A program made the translations under genes and the position numbers. Below, piece by piece: positions 34,291 to 45,590 of a stretch of 64,000 nucleotides of DNA. The stretch is from Oreohelix idahoensis (Eukaryota; Mollusca; Gastropoda; Stylommatophora; Oreohelicidae), in assembly GCA_024509875.1 (NCBI GenBank), contig JAMPIV010005830.1, positions 350,501-414,500 on the forward strand, in the 5' to 3' direction. Position 1 is the first letter of the stretch; each line of letters starts with the position of its first letter. The notes beneath the pieces are model-generated. The model made no database searches and was not told the DNA's origin. It worked only from the letters and a program-made list of their open reading frames with translations.

Positions 34291-34470
34291 CTCTTTCAGC
34301 GGCGGGTTTTGTATCGATAAGTTTTACATGAAGAGGTTTGCCAACCCCACGGCGTAACCTCATTTAAGTCGTCTCTTTCGACATGTCTGTGTCAGCAGTA
34401 ATTATATACTTTCTCTATCTCGCTAGAGACACACATCCCACTTTCCCCTGTAGAAAAGATAGGGGCCAGT
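34291..34470 (+). repeat. Family A, 3' part continuing from the minisatellite
   Basis: 'gcactctttcagcggcgggt', 'acatgaagaggtttgccaac' and 'gacatgtctgtgtcagcag' align with family A at 5270-5400, 21770-21890 and 53440-53560. The last minisatellite unit corresponds to the family A segment just upstream of 'ctcttgcggcggtgg'. Confidence 0.7.
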
Positions 34471-34539
34471 AATGTTAAACACTGTCTCCCCTCGCATACT
34501 GTCAGTCATCTCCAGCTGGTAACCATGATCTTCTATATA

Positions 34540-34735
34540 AGAAAAAATGTGCAGAAATTACAGTAAGAAGATATAAGTAGATGACCTGTATGGGACTGGC
34601 AACCTCGGCATGTCAAACAAACTGCTACAGAAACTATTTTGGCAATGCTTTGTACAGGATTCCTGTAAAGGTACCAGTTACAGAGGTGGCTCCATGCTCC
34701 ATTGGAAGCAAAACGGAGAATGATAATAAGAAAAT
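34540..34735 (-). repeat. Family A, inverted copy
   Basis: The reverse complement shows 'ccaatggagcatggagccac', 'aaagcattgccaaaatag' and 'gacatgccgaggttgccag'. It lies tail to tail with the copy at 34291. Confidence 0.55.
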
Positions 34736-34756
34736 GACTGCAAACATTTTCATTTA

Positions 34757-35135
34757 ACACAGAGATTGGAAGACTTGACACAGAGACTGGAAGACTTGAC
34801 ATAAAAACTGGAAGACTTGACACAAATACTGGAAGACTTGACACAGAGACTGGAAGACTTGACACGGAGACTGAAAGACTTGACACAGAGACTGAAAGAC
34901 TTGACACAGAGACTGGAAGACTTGCCATAAAAACTGGAAGACGACATAAAAACTAGAATACTTGACACAAAGACTGGAAGACTTGACACAGAGACTGGAA
35001 GACTTGACACAGAGACTGGAAGACTTGACACAAAGACTGGAAGACTTGACACAAAGACTGGAAGACTTGACACAGAGACTGGAAGACATGACGGAGAAAC
35101 TGAAAGACTTTACACAGAAACTGAAACAAGGTTTT
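34757..35135 (+). repeat. 21-bp minisatellite coding heptad repeats, inside a LINE fragment
   Basis: About 17 units of 'acttgacacagagactggaa' plus one base. On the plus strand, units from 34962 read as DLTQRLE heptads in one open frame that runs straight into LINE-like sequence at about 35135. One unit is shortened near 34937. Confidence 0.93.
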
Positions 35136-35880
35136 AAAAAGTTTGAGGTACCAGCTTACCAACTGTCACCATTTCTCGAACATCCAAATATCAATATGGA
35201 AACGAAACGGCAGCTGATAAACAGTATATTCGTACCAGTTCTTTGCTATCATTGTCAAAAATGGTCCCTAACCAAAGCTCATTACAGGAAAACCAATTCC
35301 TGTGAGACGAGATGCTTAAGCCATTAATTTTACAAAGTGAGATACAGTGAGAAATGATGACACTAGAAAAATTGTAGAATTTCACCACGTATCAAGCGTC
35401 TGTGGCCTAATGGATATGAACGCAGTTTCATAATCCAGATATACCAGGTTCGAAACCTGCTGCAGGCGGTTTGGTAGCAGATCGGTTTGTGTGGATTTTT
35501 AACAATGGTATAAGCGCCGTACCGTTCAAAAAGCAATGGCAAACTACTGAATGAATAAAATTGCCTAGAAAAATCACGAACAGCCAATAAAAGCTGGGGT
35601 TGATTGCCACGTCCTGTAAAGGATAAGCAACTAACTAACTAATCAAGCATAGAGAGACATAAAAGTAACTGGTTTGGCCATCTCATGAAAATGGAGCTCG
35701 ATCAATTACCACTGCGCGCCTACAACAGTAGAAGATGTGGTTTCAGGACACAGGGAAAACCAACAGGAGATGGGTAGACTACATCACAGACATCCTACAA
35801 CAGTAGAAGATGTGGTTTCAGGACATGGGGAAAACCAACAGGAGATGGGTAGATGTAGTAAAATCTGTGAGATAATCGCT
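34962..35880 (+). pseudogene. LINE ORF2 C-terminal fragment (family 6) with heptad array and SINE insertion
   Basis: After the heptad array the frame continues 'PNINMETKRQLINSIFVPVL' and 'CYHCQKWSLTKAHYRK', a typical post-RT segment of endonuclease-type LINEs. It stops at 35327. Further on (35640-35800) another frame shows 'HKSNWFGHLMKMELDQLPLR' and 'AYNSRRCGF', the next conserved block. A SINE interrupts between the two. From 35727 a roughly 75-bp segment is repeated twice, the same unit that forms the array at 38245-38660. Non-functional. Confidence 0.8.
35398..35641 (+). repeat. tRNA-derived SINE (family G), 244 bp, with 7-bp TSD
   Basis: The head 'gtctgtggcctaatggatat' with box B 'aggttcgaaacctg' resembles an arginine-type tRNA. 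The body has 'gcaatggcaaactactgaat', and the tail is (CTAA)n. The direct repeat 'atcaagc' flanks it at 35391-35397 and 35642-35648. Taking it out rejoins the LINE sequence. I see no other copy in the window. Confidence 0.88.
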
Positions 35881-38240
35881 TATTTCAGTAAGATTTTAGT
35901 CCTATGATGAATAAATACCCCAGCCCTCAGGTGTCTGACTGGTTGGGGGGGGGGAAGCTTGTAATTAACGACTTGCCATCGTTTGAATTAACGTAATATG
36001 TTAACTTTAACACTAACATTTGTAGTAATTCGGACAGTTCTCAGTAGTAAGAATGAGACGATTGTAAATATTAACGCAAAACACTACCATACCAAAGTTT
36101 TGAAGAACCCCTCTTCGCTCTGCACGCTGTCTCTTTAATATATACACGCTGTGGGCAAAGCCAGCGGCAAACACACAGACAATTTTTTATTTCCTCCTAG
36201 CGGTATTATTCTGACGTCACTCAAACTAGTTGGTTTATTTGAATAGTAAGGAAAATGTTAGAGACAGGGAGGGAAGATGGCCGACTTGGGTAAAATTTAT
36301 ATTTGACGATTGACAGTGACAAAATTGAAAATCTAAACCATACTGAAACTGACCATAAAAATCATATGGTAGTATAACTTAGAGTCCCCTGAGCAAAAAT
36401 ATGTTTTAAAAAATATGGAAGTCCAAGTATTAGCCAAGTTATTGAGTAAATACTAAATGTCTACGAACGCTTGACCGGACAGGCTGTTGTTCTTGCTCGT
36501 TACACATAACGTTAGTGGGGACGCTAGTTTAAAAAAAAGAGGCATTGTAGTAATTCAAATTCTATTAGTTGGTATAAGAGTATAGGAGTAAAAGGGGAGA
36601 GATAGGAAAAATGTAACTAAAACGAAACATCTTTTTCTATTGGGCATAACTAACGCAGACTGACCAATGGACTAAGAGGCACATAATTTGTTTGGAATTG
36701 TTTTGTTTTTTCAAACTAAATTCAAAAAGTTGTAGTAGTGCCTGCTTTCATTGGTCGGCTCAAATAGATATTGGCAAAAGGCATAGTGGTCTCGTGGCCA
36801 TTTGACTAGAAAATTTTATTCAAACACTTACGTTGAGATCAGATGTGATAGCTTGTAAAATTAAATACTAATTCACTATCTGGACGGGGCAGAGCAAAAC
36901 TGAGGCCATATTCTTTGCCAGTCAACGTTATTTGCGACATATTTCTTTGAACTAGTGGTAAGAATGCTTTATGTATTTACATGCTTGATTAAAACTGAAA
37001 AAGTCAGATACTGCTGTGGAAAAGTGAAGGACATGCCGGAAGCAAACATTATTGAGTCCTCACATTGAACTGTATTTGACTGTTGCATATTATTATGATT
37101 TTGTATTAATATTTTGTATTGAATGTTAGGAAGCCTCTGTGTTCTATGAACACTTTTCAACATGCCTAGAGCGTTTATAAGTTAGAAAAGAAAAGAGAAA
37201 AAAAATCATATAAATGGAGATGTGGTTACTCCACATTATTGCATTGAAGCAAACTATGTAAAAGTACAGTGGCGTATCTGCCATAGGGACCTGTGGTGTC
37301 GTCACAGAAGGGTATGAGTCATAAATTAGGGGCTGATGCACATGAATGCACAAGAGGCTGGCCCCATACCGTCATGTATAGATAGGGATAAGAAGTTGTG
37401 ATCAGGTTGAAAAATCCAGGGTGTCTTTTTATTGCAGAGTTTTTATTTCCTGTTACCATCCGGTGACAGGAAACCTGATAAGTGGGTGTAAAGTCTCCAT
37501 TATAAAGTTTAAGCCGTCAGCTGATAGCCTGAAGGAGTTTACGTGTGGGTGCTGATCTACATTGTCTCTACATTGATATACTGACTTATATTCGACCTAC
37601 GAAGAATCCCAGGTGACATGTTATCAGCTGGGACCTCTGACATTTCATCCTAAGAAAATAATTCCTATCAAAATAACACTGAATTATATGGGGCTTGATG
37701 TAAACAACAGCTCCTCATAACAAATGACAATCACTAACAACTATTAAAGTTTGATTCTGTGAATACACCTATAGGAACTTTATATTAACATATATTCATA
37801 GGACCAAGAGTCCATATTTTTAGTTAAAGTATTATATGTAAATATATTTCCTCATTTTCAAAGACCTGTCCAAAAGAAGTTGGCGGGACAGGCAGATTAA
37901 ATTGTAAAAAGAAAAAACATTCAAATTTTAAAAGAAAACTTTAACCACTGTCTTATTCATTTTATTATAGTGAGTTAAAGTGTATTGTGTTGATGTACCA
38001 TCATCTTCATTTCATCCCTAGACACTAGAGTCATCATACACCAGCCACTAGAATCAAAATACGGACTGTGTGAGATCTAGGGAGGTAGCGTTAGGTTCCC
38101 TGATCAATATATCATCATCATCATTCCTTTTATAGTCAGGGACCTACATGTGCTTGACCTCACACAGTTAACACAGACACAACTATTTTTCTTGTTAGGT
38201 ATAACATCTTAACCTCCCCAGCAAAAATCACATTTGCTAC
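35881..38240. other. Unassigned AT-rich DNA, about 2.4 kb
   Basis: No frame above about 70 codons with recognisable content, and no tandem array or element ends. This could be ordinary intergenic or intronic DNA. Confidence 0.5.
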
Positions 38241-38244
38241 AGTA

Positions 38245-38660
38245 GACAACATCACAGACATCCTACAACAGTAGAAGATGTGGTTTCAGGACATGGGGAA
38301 AACCAACAGGAGATGGGTAGACAACATCACAGACATCCTACAACAGTAGAAGATGTGGTTTCATGACACGGGGAAAACCAAAAGGAGATGGGTAGACAAC
38401 ATCATAGACATCCTACAACAGTAGAAGATGTGGTTTCGGGACACGGGGAAAACCAACAGGAGATGGGTAGACAACATCACAGACATCCTACAACAGTAGA
38501 AGATGTGGTTTCAGGACACGGGGAAAACCAACAGGAGATGGGTAGATAACATCACAGACATCCTACAACAGTAGAAGATGTGGTTTCAGGACACGGGGAA
38601 AACCAACAGGAGATGGGTAAACAACATCACAGACATCCTACAACAACACAGGGCTCACAG
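38245..38660. repeat. 75-bp tandem array, about 5.5 units
   Basis: The unit contains 'gacaacatcacagacatcct', 'acaacagtagaagatgtggt' and 'ttcaggacacggggaaaacc'. It is the same segment as the duplication at 35727-35860, inside LINE family 6. It ends in unique sequence ('aacacagggctcacagcag'). Confidence 0.95.
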
Positions 38661-38754
38661 CAGCTAATGCGACATACTTGGCTCAATAATGCAAACTTGA
38701 GCTCCCCACTACGCCCCACGTAACAGTGGACTGAAACAGTAAGTACGCATTTGT

Positions 38755-38835
38755 CCGATATGGGGGGAGAGACATTTCTGATGATCAGATTGGACGCTGT
38801 TGTAATGCTCTGTTATAGAGTTTCCTATCATCATA
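38755..38835 (-). repeat. Family E upstream-part fragment (inverted)
   Basis: 'atttctgatgatcagattg' and 'tatagagtttcctat' match the reverse complement of 18765-18835. Confidence 0.5.
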
Positions 38836-38879
38836 CGTACGCCTGGAGCACGTCAATGAGAAACGAGGAAAACTACTCA

Positions 38880-39225
38880 TCATCATCAGCTGCCATCTCC
38901 ACAATGAAGGTTGGCTGTAATGGATCTCCAACGTCTTCTGTCTCTTGTCTTGGTGGTGCACTCTGAAAGACTCTTTCCTGTCCATCTCTTGATGTTATCT
39001 TCCCACTTATAGCGCTGTCTTCCCCTTGCACGTTTGCCTTCACCTCTCCCTTCTATTATGGTCTTCTGCAGGGTGTTATGCCTTTTTATGTATTTTAGCT
39101 GCCGAACTTTGATCTCCCTCATTAGTTCTCTTTTCATACCTAGATTTTCTAGGACCTCCTTATTTGTTTTCTTCTCTTTCCACGAGATACGCCCCATTCT
39201 TCTATATATCCACATTTCAAGAGCC
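38880..39225 (-). pseudogene. LINE ORF2 C-terminal fragment (family 7)
   Basis: 109 codons are open. 'MWIYRRMGRISWKEKKTNKE', 'RQLKYIKRHNTLQKTI' and 'GKRARGRQRYKWEDNIKRW', ending 'RDRRRWRSITANLHCGDG', form a characteristic C-terminal tail of endonuclease-type LINEs. It is followed on the minus strand by a short (GAT)n tail at 38878-38886. The catalytic domains are missing through 5' truncation. Only copy in the window. Confidence 0.85.
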
Positions 39226-39734
39226 TACTAGTGTTACTCAATAATAATAGTTGCACATCTAGCGAACCATGAAAATGAGCCCGCCTCCCCCGATATGAGA
39301 ATAAAACTGTCCAATATAAATCAACTGGGTTAAGTGTGTCTTAAATGCGGCCTTAACTTAATGGCACGACCGGGTTATCAATGCAGATGTGCACAGGGTG
39401 TGTGTGCAGGTCAATGACAATAATCATATCACACAGGCCCACCAACAGTGATCGTTAAAACTGAGTCATCATCCGATAAACGGGTTAACAAGACAAGCCT
39501 TATACGATTCAGGAAGTTAGTTGAGATCCACTCCCATGTCTTCACTCAAGCTGGTGGTTAATCTGATATGTCATAATACATGGTTGCTAGGCTGAAGTTT
39601 TGGACAGCGAGGGGTATGGGGGAAGAGGCCGCTATGTTGGCCAAATATCTATCGATACGCGTGGTATCGCTTCGAGTCGGAATTTTTGGTTTTGGTTTTT
39701 AATACCGCCTCAATGTTTGTCGGACGTTATTGTT
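39226..39734. other. Unassigned
   Basis: No recognisable feature. Confidence 0.4.
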
Positions 39735-40425
39735 TTTGACAAAGCTTGATACAGGGTTGGGGTTAGGATAAGGCTAGTTGTTTGACAAAGTTCTAAGCAA
39801 AGTTGATGTTAGGTTAAGCTAGCTATTTGATAAAGCTCGAAACAGGATTGGTGTTAGGTTAAGGTTAGCTGTTTGACAAAGTTCGAAACAGGGTTGGTGT
39901 TAGGTTAAGACCAACTGTTTGACAAAGTTCGACACAGGGTTGGTGTTAGGTTAAGGCTAACCGTTTGACAAAGCTCGAAACAGGGTTGGTGTTAGGTTAA
40001 GGCTAGCCGTTTGACAAAGCTCGAAACAGGGTTCGTGTTAGGTTAAGGCTAGCCGTTTGACAAAGTTCGAAATAGAATTGGGGTTATGATAAGACTAGTT
40101 GTTTGACAAAGCTCGAAACAGGGTTGGGGTTAGGTTAAGGCTTGCCGTTTGACAAAGCTCGAAACAGGGTTGGGGGGTTAGGTTAAGGCTAGCCGTTTGA
40201 CAAAGCTCGAAACAGGGTTGGGGTTAGGTTAAGGCTAGCCGTTTGACAAAGCTCGAAACAGGGTTGGTATTAGGTTAAGGCTAGCCTTTAGACAACGTTC
40301 GAAATAGGATTGGGGTTAGGATAAGACTAGCTGTTTGACAAAGTTCTAAGCAAAGTTGGTGTTAGGTTAAGCTAGCTATTGAATAAAGCTCGAAACATGG
40401 TTGGTGTTAGGTTAAAGTAACTGAG
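39735..40425. repeat. 46-bp tandem array, about 15 units
   Basis: The unit contains 'gtttgacaaagctcgaaaca' then 'gggttggtgttaggttaagg' and 'ctagcc'. Variants include 'gataagactagtt'. The TTAGG-like patch is part of this longer unit, not a telomeric array. Confidence 0.95.
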
Positions 40426-40429
40426 CCAG

Positions 40430-40845
40430 ATCTGAGGGGATGACACAGAACTTCGTACCGAGATTAGAGAAACAGAACCAGAACAGAAGGGCGGCGCAGA
40501 ACTTCACATTGAGGTTAAAGTAACAGAACTAAAGGGCGGCATACAACTTCGCACTGAGGTTAAAGTAACAGAACCAGAACTAAGTGGTGGGCACAGAACT
40601 TCACATCGAGGTTAAAGTAACAGAATTGAAGGGCGACACAGAACTTCACATCGAGGTTAAAGTAACAGACATGAAGGGCGGCATAGAATTCCACACCGAG
40701 ATTAAAGTAACGGAACCAGAACTAAGGGACGGGCAAAGAACTTCACACCGAGATTAAAGTAACAGAATTGAAGGGCGGCATAGAACTTCGCACTGAGATT
40801 TAAATAACAGAATAAGAACTGAGGGGTGGCATAGAACTTCGCTAC
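40430..40845. repeat. 45/51-bp tandem array, left block
   Basis: The unit contains 'gaacttcacatcgaggttaa' and 'agtaacagaa', with or without 'ccagaac'. It is the same family as 43979-44760, and the two are separated by inserted elements. Confidence 0.93.
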
Positions 40846-41039
40846 TACTACTTACTTAGTCATCCCTCTTCTACCGAGAGGTGTAGAGGTTTGGAGGAAG
40901 GAGCGCCATACTATCCTATCGGCTGTCTTCCTTCTGGCCTGGTTCCAATCTCGGTCCTTCAGAGATTGCCTAATGTTGTCCTCCCAGCGAACTCTGGGTC
41001 ATCCTGGAGATCTGGATCCCTGGTTCTTAGTTTGCCATA
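40846..41039 (-). mobile_element. LINE family 4 copy (minus), 3' part of a split copy
   Basis: 'acttacttagtcatccctct' then 'gaggtgtagaggtttggagg', through 'gatctggatccctggttctt'. It continues at 43819 after the insertion at 41040-43813. It is more diverged than the copies at 18252 and 42378, so it is older. Confidence 0.85.
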
Positions 41040-43813
41040 TGTGACGATATTTGTGTATGTCCTTCGACACTCTTCGTTCTCTCCTGCATTACCAATTTAT
41101 TTCTTCATTTCTCTCACTCATCGTCCTATTATTTGGCATATTTTATGCACCTACATTTTTGCCTAGTCACTCCCAGACTTGTTTACGTTTCACCATGTGA
41201 ATCGTAGTATTACAAGGCTAATTAGACAGGTCAGCGGATAATACTTTTATCACTTAAGTCGTCTAGCCACCTTTGATAGAGACGGTCATTGTTGACACAA
41301 GGTGGTATCGCACGATCGACGGAAAGAAAGCCAGATTGTCTGTCTAAGAAATCCGTCTGGGAGATGTACGTAAACACAGGTGATAATGAGGTAATACTTC
41401 CGCTGGACCATCTCTGTATCAATAATGCAGATAACCCGACTGGGGAGATTATAGTGGGAAAAATATTAGCCAGGAAATAAGTTCACCGATGTATTTGTGA
41501 GTTTCTACTAATGCAATCGGAAGTATTACTGTCATATTTGAAAGAGGTCACGAGTTTAAATTTTAAAATTGATATTTTAAAACACGCGGTGGATAGTAAT
41601 GATTTAAAACCCCGACCCACGTCGTTCTAAAGAGACAGGATTGGTCTAAATCGAGAGCCTGAAATAAACTGTAGCTCTCATTGGAAAGCTGGTGTGACAT
41701 ACCATATAGGACAGGAGTGGAAATGAGATATATAATCTAACAAAGTCGGAGACACAAATCAGACTGCATTTTGAACAACGGCAAGTAACAACTCCCAGTG
41801 GCCAGAGAGAAGGATCGGACACAGAATTCCAAAATTAAAAGCGACAGATCGAAATATTTGGGCGTCTTTATAACTTAAAAGAGAACCCGCAATTTTAAAT
41901 ACAAAGACTGGAAACTTAAGGAATCAGAAGAAAAAGGCATAGGATCAGAAGAAAAAGTCATAAGAGGGATTCTGAAACTACCCCAGACCAAAGGTTCAAA
42001 GCAACTGTGCCAGCAGATTGTGTTCCCAAGTTATTTGGGGTAAGTTGTGAACATTTATTTTACAATGTGAATTTGACATGTCTGTACTTGCTAAAGCATA
42101 GGAGGCTTGCAACCTCAAATATGAAAATAGTATGTTCATAAACCAGTACAGCAAGCACTGGTGTTTGCTTTATGCTAATTCGCTCAGGAAAGCGAAAAAG
42201 GTGAACCCAGACTCCGAATACAGCAGTGAGGAGTGATGATTGCATCACATGTGCATAACGTGTAGTGTCATTTTGTGAGATACATGTACTTTTATAATGT
42301 TGGTTCAGGCAAAAATCATTGCACTCACGCCGCAGAAACTCATATTTTCCCATTAAAATACCCAGAAGAATATTGTTTATGGAAGATGGCTGTATACCGC
42401 TCCACCTATGTCCCAGTCTTGACATATGGATGTGAGTCGTGGGCAATGACTACAACCCACAAAAGCCAGATCCAAACCTCAGAAATGAGGTATCTGAGGA
42501 AAGTGGTTGAAGTAACAAGAAGAGACATGGTCCGCAACCAGACGATCCGTCAAGGCCTAAAATCCCATCCGCTGCAGACCCAAATAGAACAGTCCCAACT
42601 AAGATGGTTTGGCCATGTCTGCAGAATGGGAGAAGATCGGCTACCACGACAAGCATGGGAAACAAAGAGCCAGGGATCCAGACCTCCAGGACGACCCAGA
42701 GTCCGCTGGGAGGACAACATTAGACAATCTTTGAAGGACCGAGGACTAGAATGGAACCAGGCCAGGAAGAAGACAGCTGATAGAATGGTCTGGCGCTCTC
42801 TCTTCCAAACCTCTACACCTCACGGTAGAAGGGAACGACTAAGTAAGTAAGTAAGAATATTGTTGATTTCTAATCATCTTTCCTGAGTTACGCTGTGTAT
42901 ACTCAAAGAATCGAATTATTCAGAGAGGCTAACAATGGTGGATGGACAGCGAGACAATGTGCCTGTTAATCTTCAGACCACAAATGTACGTAGTAGAGGC
43001 ATTTGTTCTTTTATTGTTCCTAAAGTTCGTGGTACGAAGTTACACTTACAAGAGACCAGTCTGAAGTAAGAGTCTTCGCCACAATCTTGTGATTCGAGAG
43101 CTGGGGTTAACACCAACTACCTACAGTGGGAATGTTGTGAGACACCCACATTGACATTAGGAGTGGAGTTCATCTAGACGCCTCTAGAGAAGAGTCCTCA
43201 TCACGAAAGACTCGACAACCAACCATTGCAGTACTCCGCAAGTTAAGTTTTTGTTAACAGGTGAACGCAACGGAAAATAGTCATCAATCCTCAATTAAGT
43301 CTCAGTGAAGACAATTTTAAGACCCTCTAAGTCACTTTCATCCATATTTATTTAAATTTGTTAAAGACCAATTGATTATTAAATTTGTTATGTTATTTTA
43401 CAAATTCATAGTTGATTCAGTTCTTATAGATAAGAGAGTACATGTATGATCTAAAATCTTTAATACATATACATATAGTTACATCTATAGTGAAATACTT
43501 ATAAACGGAATTTCGCTGCATTAAACCAGCTGAGGGCTCGAACAAGCCCCACCATTGCTTAAAACTTCACAAATGGTGCCGGATCTGATATAAGTTAAAA
43601 GTGCTCTGCCCTATGCAGCATTGTTTTTTACTTCTGAATTATCTTGTGAACACGCCCTTGATATAGAAGCATCATTATCCTTCTATCTACAACTCTGCCA
43701 GAAGTAATCTTGTGCGAAGGTAGACACCTTTGAAGACCCATTTTAGATACTCTTGAGTTTTGGCCACTGGTGGATCACTACTGCAGAGCAAAGGGGAGGC
43801 AAATCCCGTGACA
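41040..43813. mobile_element. 2.77-kb insertion of uncertain class with 5-bp TSD
   Basis: It splits a LINE family 4 copy exactly: 'ccata' precedes it at 41035-41039 and recurs at 43814-43818, and the joined flanks match the intact paralogue. It begins 'tgtgacgatatttg' and ends 'caaatcccgtgaca'; these ends are inverted copies at 11 of 14 positions. TG..CA ends with a 5-bp TSD suit an LTR-type element. At 43567-43590 'tcaca' followed by 'aatggtgccggatctgata' resembles an LTR end plus primer site. The inverted ends would also suit a TGT-type DNA transposon. No transposase or pol frame is visible. Confidence 0.7.
42378..42855 (+). mobile_element. 5'-truncated LINE (family 4) with 9-12 bp TSD
   Basis: The frame runs from 'VYRSTYVPVLTYGCESWAMT' through 'LRWFGHVCRMGEDRLPRQ' to the (TAAG)n tail. 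It is flanked by 'aatattgtt' at 42369-42377 and 42856-42864. It is nearly identical to 18252-18681 and extends about 40 bp further 5'. A one-base deletion lies in the final G-run. Confidence 0.92.
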
Positions 43814-43818
43814 CCATA

Positions 43819-43978
43819 CTTGTCGTGGTGGCCGATCTTTTTCCATTCAGCAGACATGGCCAAACCATCGTAGTTGGGACTGTTCTACCTGAGTCTGCTG
43901 TGGCTGGGTTTTGAGACCTTGCCTTATTGTCTGGTTGCGGATCACATCTCTTCTTGTTACTTCAACCACCTTCCTCAG
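43819..43978 (-). mobile_element. LINE family 4 copy (minus), 5' part of the split copy
   Basis: 'cttgtcgtggtggccgatct' through 'acttcaaccaccttcctcag' continues the copy begun at 40846. It ends where the 45/51-bp array resumes. Confidence 0.85.
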
Positions 43979-44760
43979 AAGTAACTGAACTAAGGGGCGG
44001 CGTAGAACTTCGCATTGAGGTTAAAGTTAACAGAACTAAGGGGCAGCATAGAACTTCGCACTGAGGTTAAAGCAACAGAACTGAGGGGCACCATAGAACT
44101 TCACACTGAGGTTAAAGCAACAGAACTGAGGGGCACCATAGAACTTCGCACTGAGGTTAAAGTTAACAGAACCAGAACTAAGAGGAGTGGCATAGAACTT
44201 CGCACCGAGGTTAAAGTAACAAAACTAGAACTCAGGGGCGGCATAGAACTTCGCACTGAGGTTAAAGTAATAAAGCCAGAACTGAGGAGCGGCACATAAC
44301 TTCGCACTGAGGTTAAAGTAACAGAACCTGAATTGAGGGGCGGCATAAGGCTTCGCGTCGAGATTAACGTAACAGAACCAAGGGGAGGCACAGAACTTTA
44401 AACCGAGATTAAAGTAACAGAACCAGAAGTGAGAGGCGGCAATGAACCTGGCACCGAGATTAAAGTAACAGAACCAGAACTGATAGGTAGCATAGAACTT
44501 CGCACCGAGATTAAAGTAACAGAACCAGAACTGATGCGTAGCATAGAACTTCGCACCGAGATTAAATTAACAGAACCAGAACTGATGGGTAGCATAGAAC
44601 TTCGCACCGAGATTAAAGTAACAGAACCAGAACTGATGGGTAGAATAGAACTTCGCACCGAGATTAAAGTTACAGAACCAGAACTGATGGGTAGCATAGA
44701 ACTTCGCACCGAGATTAAAGTAACATAAATAAAGGGCGGCATAGAACTTCACACCGAAGT
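43979..44760. repeat. 45/51-bp tandem array, right block
   Basis: Units contain 'gaacttcgcaccgagattaa' then 'agtaacagaaccagaactga'. The right-hand units ('tgatgggtagcata') are highly homogeneous and the left-hand ones mixed. Open frames of about 95-115 codons through it are by-products of unit length. Confidence 0.95.
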
Positions 44761-45310
44761 CTATATGTGATATCAAGTGGGTTACAGGTGCCGCTGCCGA
44801 ATTGAAACTTTGAAAGCAGGGCCACCAGCGAAAGCTCTACTATTAGCGATCCTCTTCATCCAAACAAGAAATCCCATCAATCAAGGTGCATTCATAATCT
44901 GCATGAGCATACGTTAAGACCAAGTCACGTCAGATGCTAATATAAGTGACAAATGTTCTTTACACAACAAAGATTCTGGCTTTTTCAAAGCTCTTGCCCA
45001 ACTTAACTTATATACTAATGTCTCTGTGCGCTTCAACCATTAAAATTATGAATAGTCATGACTGCCATTAAGCTTGGTCCTGCTATTCAATCTTCTATCT
45101 CGGGGATGGAGAGGAAAGGGGGGGGAGAGACATGAAATGAAGAAAAGTTGGGACATATGTCCGATTTCGCCCAACATTTCTATCGACCCGGCTGCCAATT
45201 AAGTCGCCGTTCGTTCGTTCGTTCTTTCGTCGACTATATTCTGCTGTTATACCATGTGTTTTTCGGACCAAAAGACGCAGCAATAGTGAACGCTGTCAGC
45301 GACTCATAGC
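44761..45310. other. Unassigned
   Basis: No gene or element recognised; a short (TTCG)n patch occurs near 45205. Confidence 0.4.
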
Positions 45311-45314
45311 TTGA

Positions 45315-45590
45315 CTGCTTGCGTCAGGACCAGCGAACTAGAGCTGATCAAGACCGTGCTCCACCTCCACGTGGTGGTCCTGGAAACAGTCTGCAGCAGT
45401 GCAGTCTGGCTGAGCGAGCACGGATCGCAATGGGAAGGCAAACCCGGTCCTAAAAAATGCCGTGCAGAAGTCGGATGTGTCGACCGAAAGGTGCAGATAT
45501 CACAGCTACGGCGTAAACAGACACAACGCAACCACCGTCCTTTTCAGGGCGAACGAGGAAAAAGAAGAAGAAGATACCATGTTCAACCAA
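45315..45590 (+). repeat. Dispersed repeat family E, second copy
   Basis: Nearly identical to 18840-19075, ending in an AAG-rich tail ('aaaaagaagaagaag'). Confidence 0.75.

Noticed and set aside
32841..34363. Long open frames (up to about 495 codons) on both strands, suggesting a repetitive secreted or structural protein
   Set aside because: They follow from a stop-free 51-bp unit whose length is a multiple of three. Several frames stay open at once, changes are not biased to silent positions, and the plus frame starts inside the LTR.
35398..35470. Functional tRNA-Arg gene
   Set aside because: The head resembles tRNA-Arg, but pairing is degraded and it is followed by a SINE body, a tail and a TSD.
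39735..40425. Interstitial telomeric repeat because of TTAGG-like patches
   Set aside because: The patch is part of a 46-bp unit and is never repeated alone.
44015..44742. Coding repeats of 15-17 residues
   Set aside because: These come from the 45/51-bp array; frames are open on both strands and break at unit variants.
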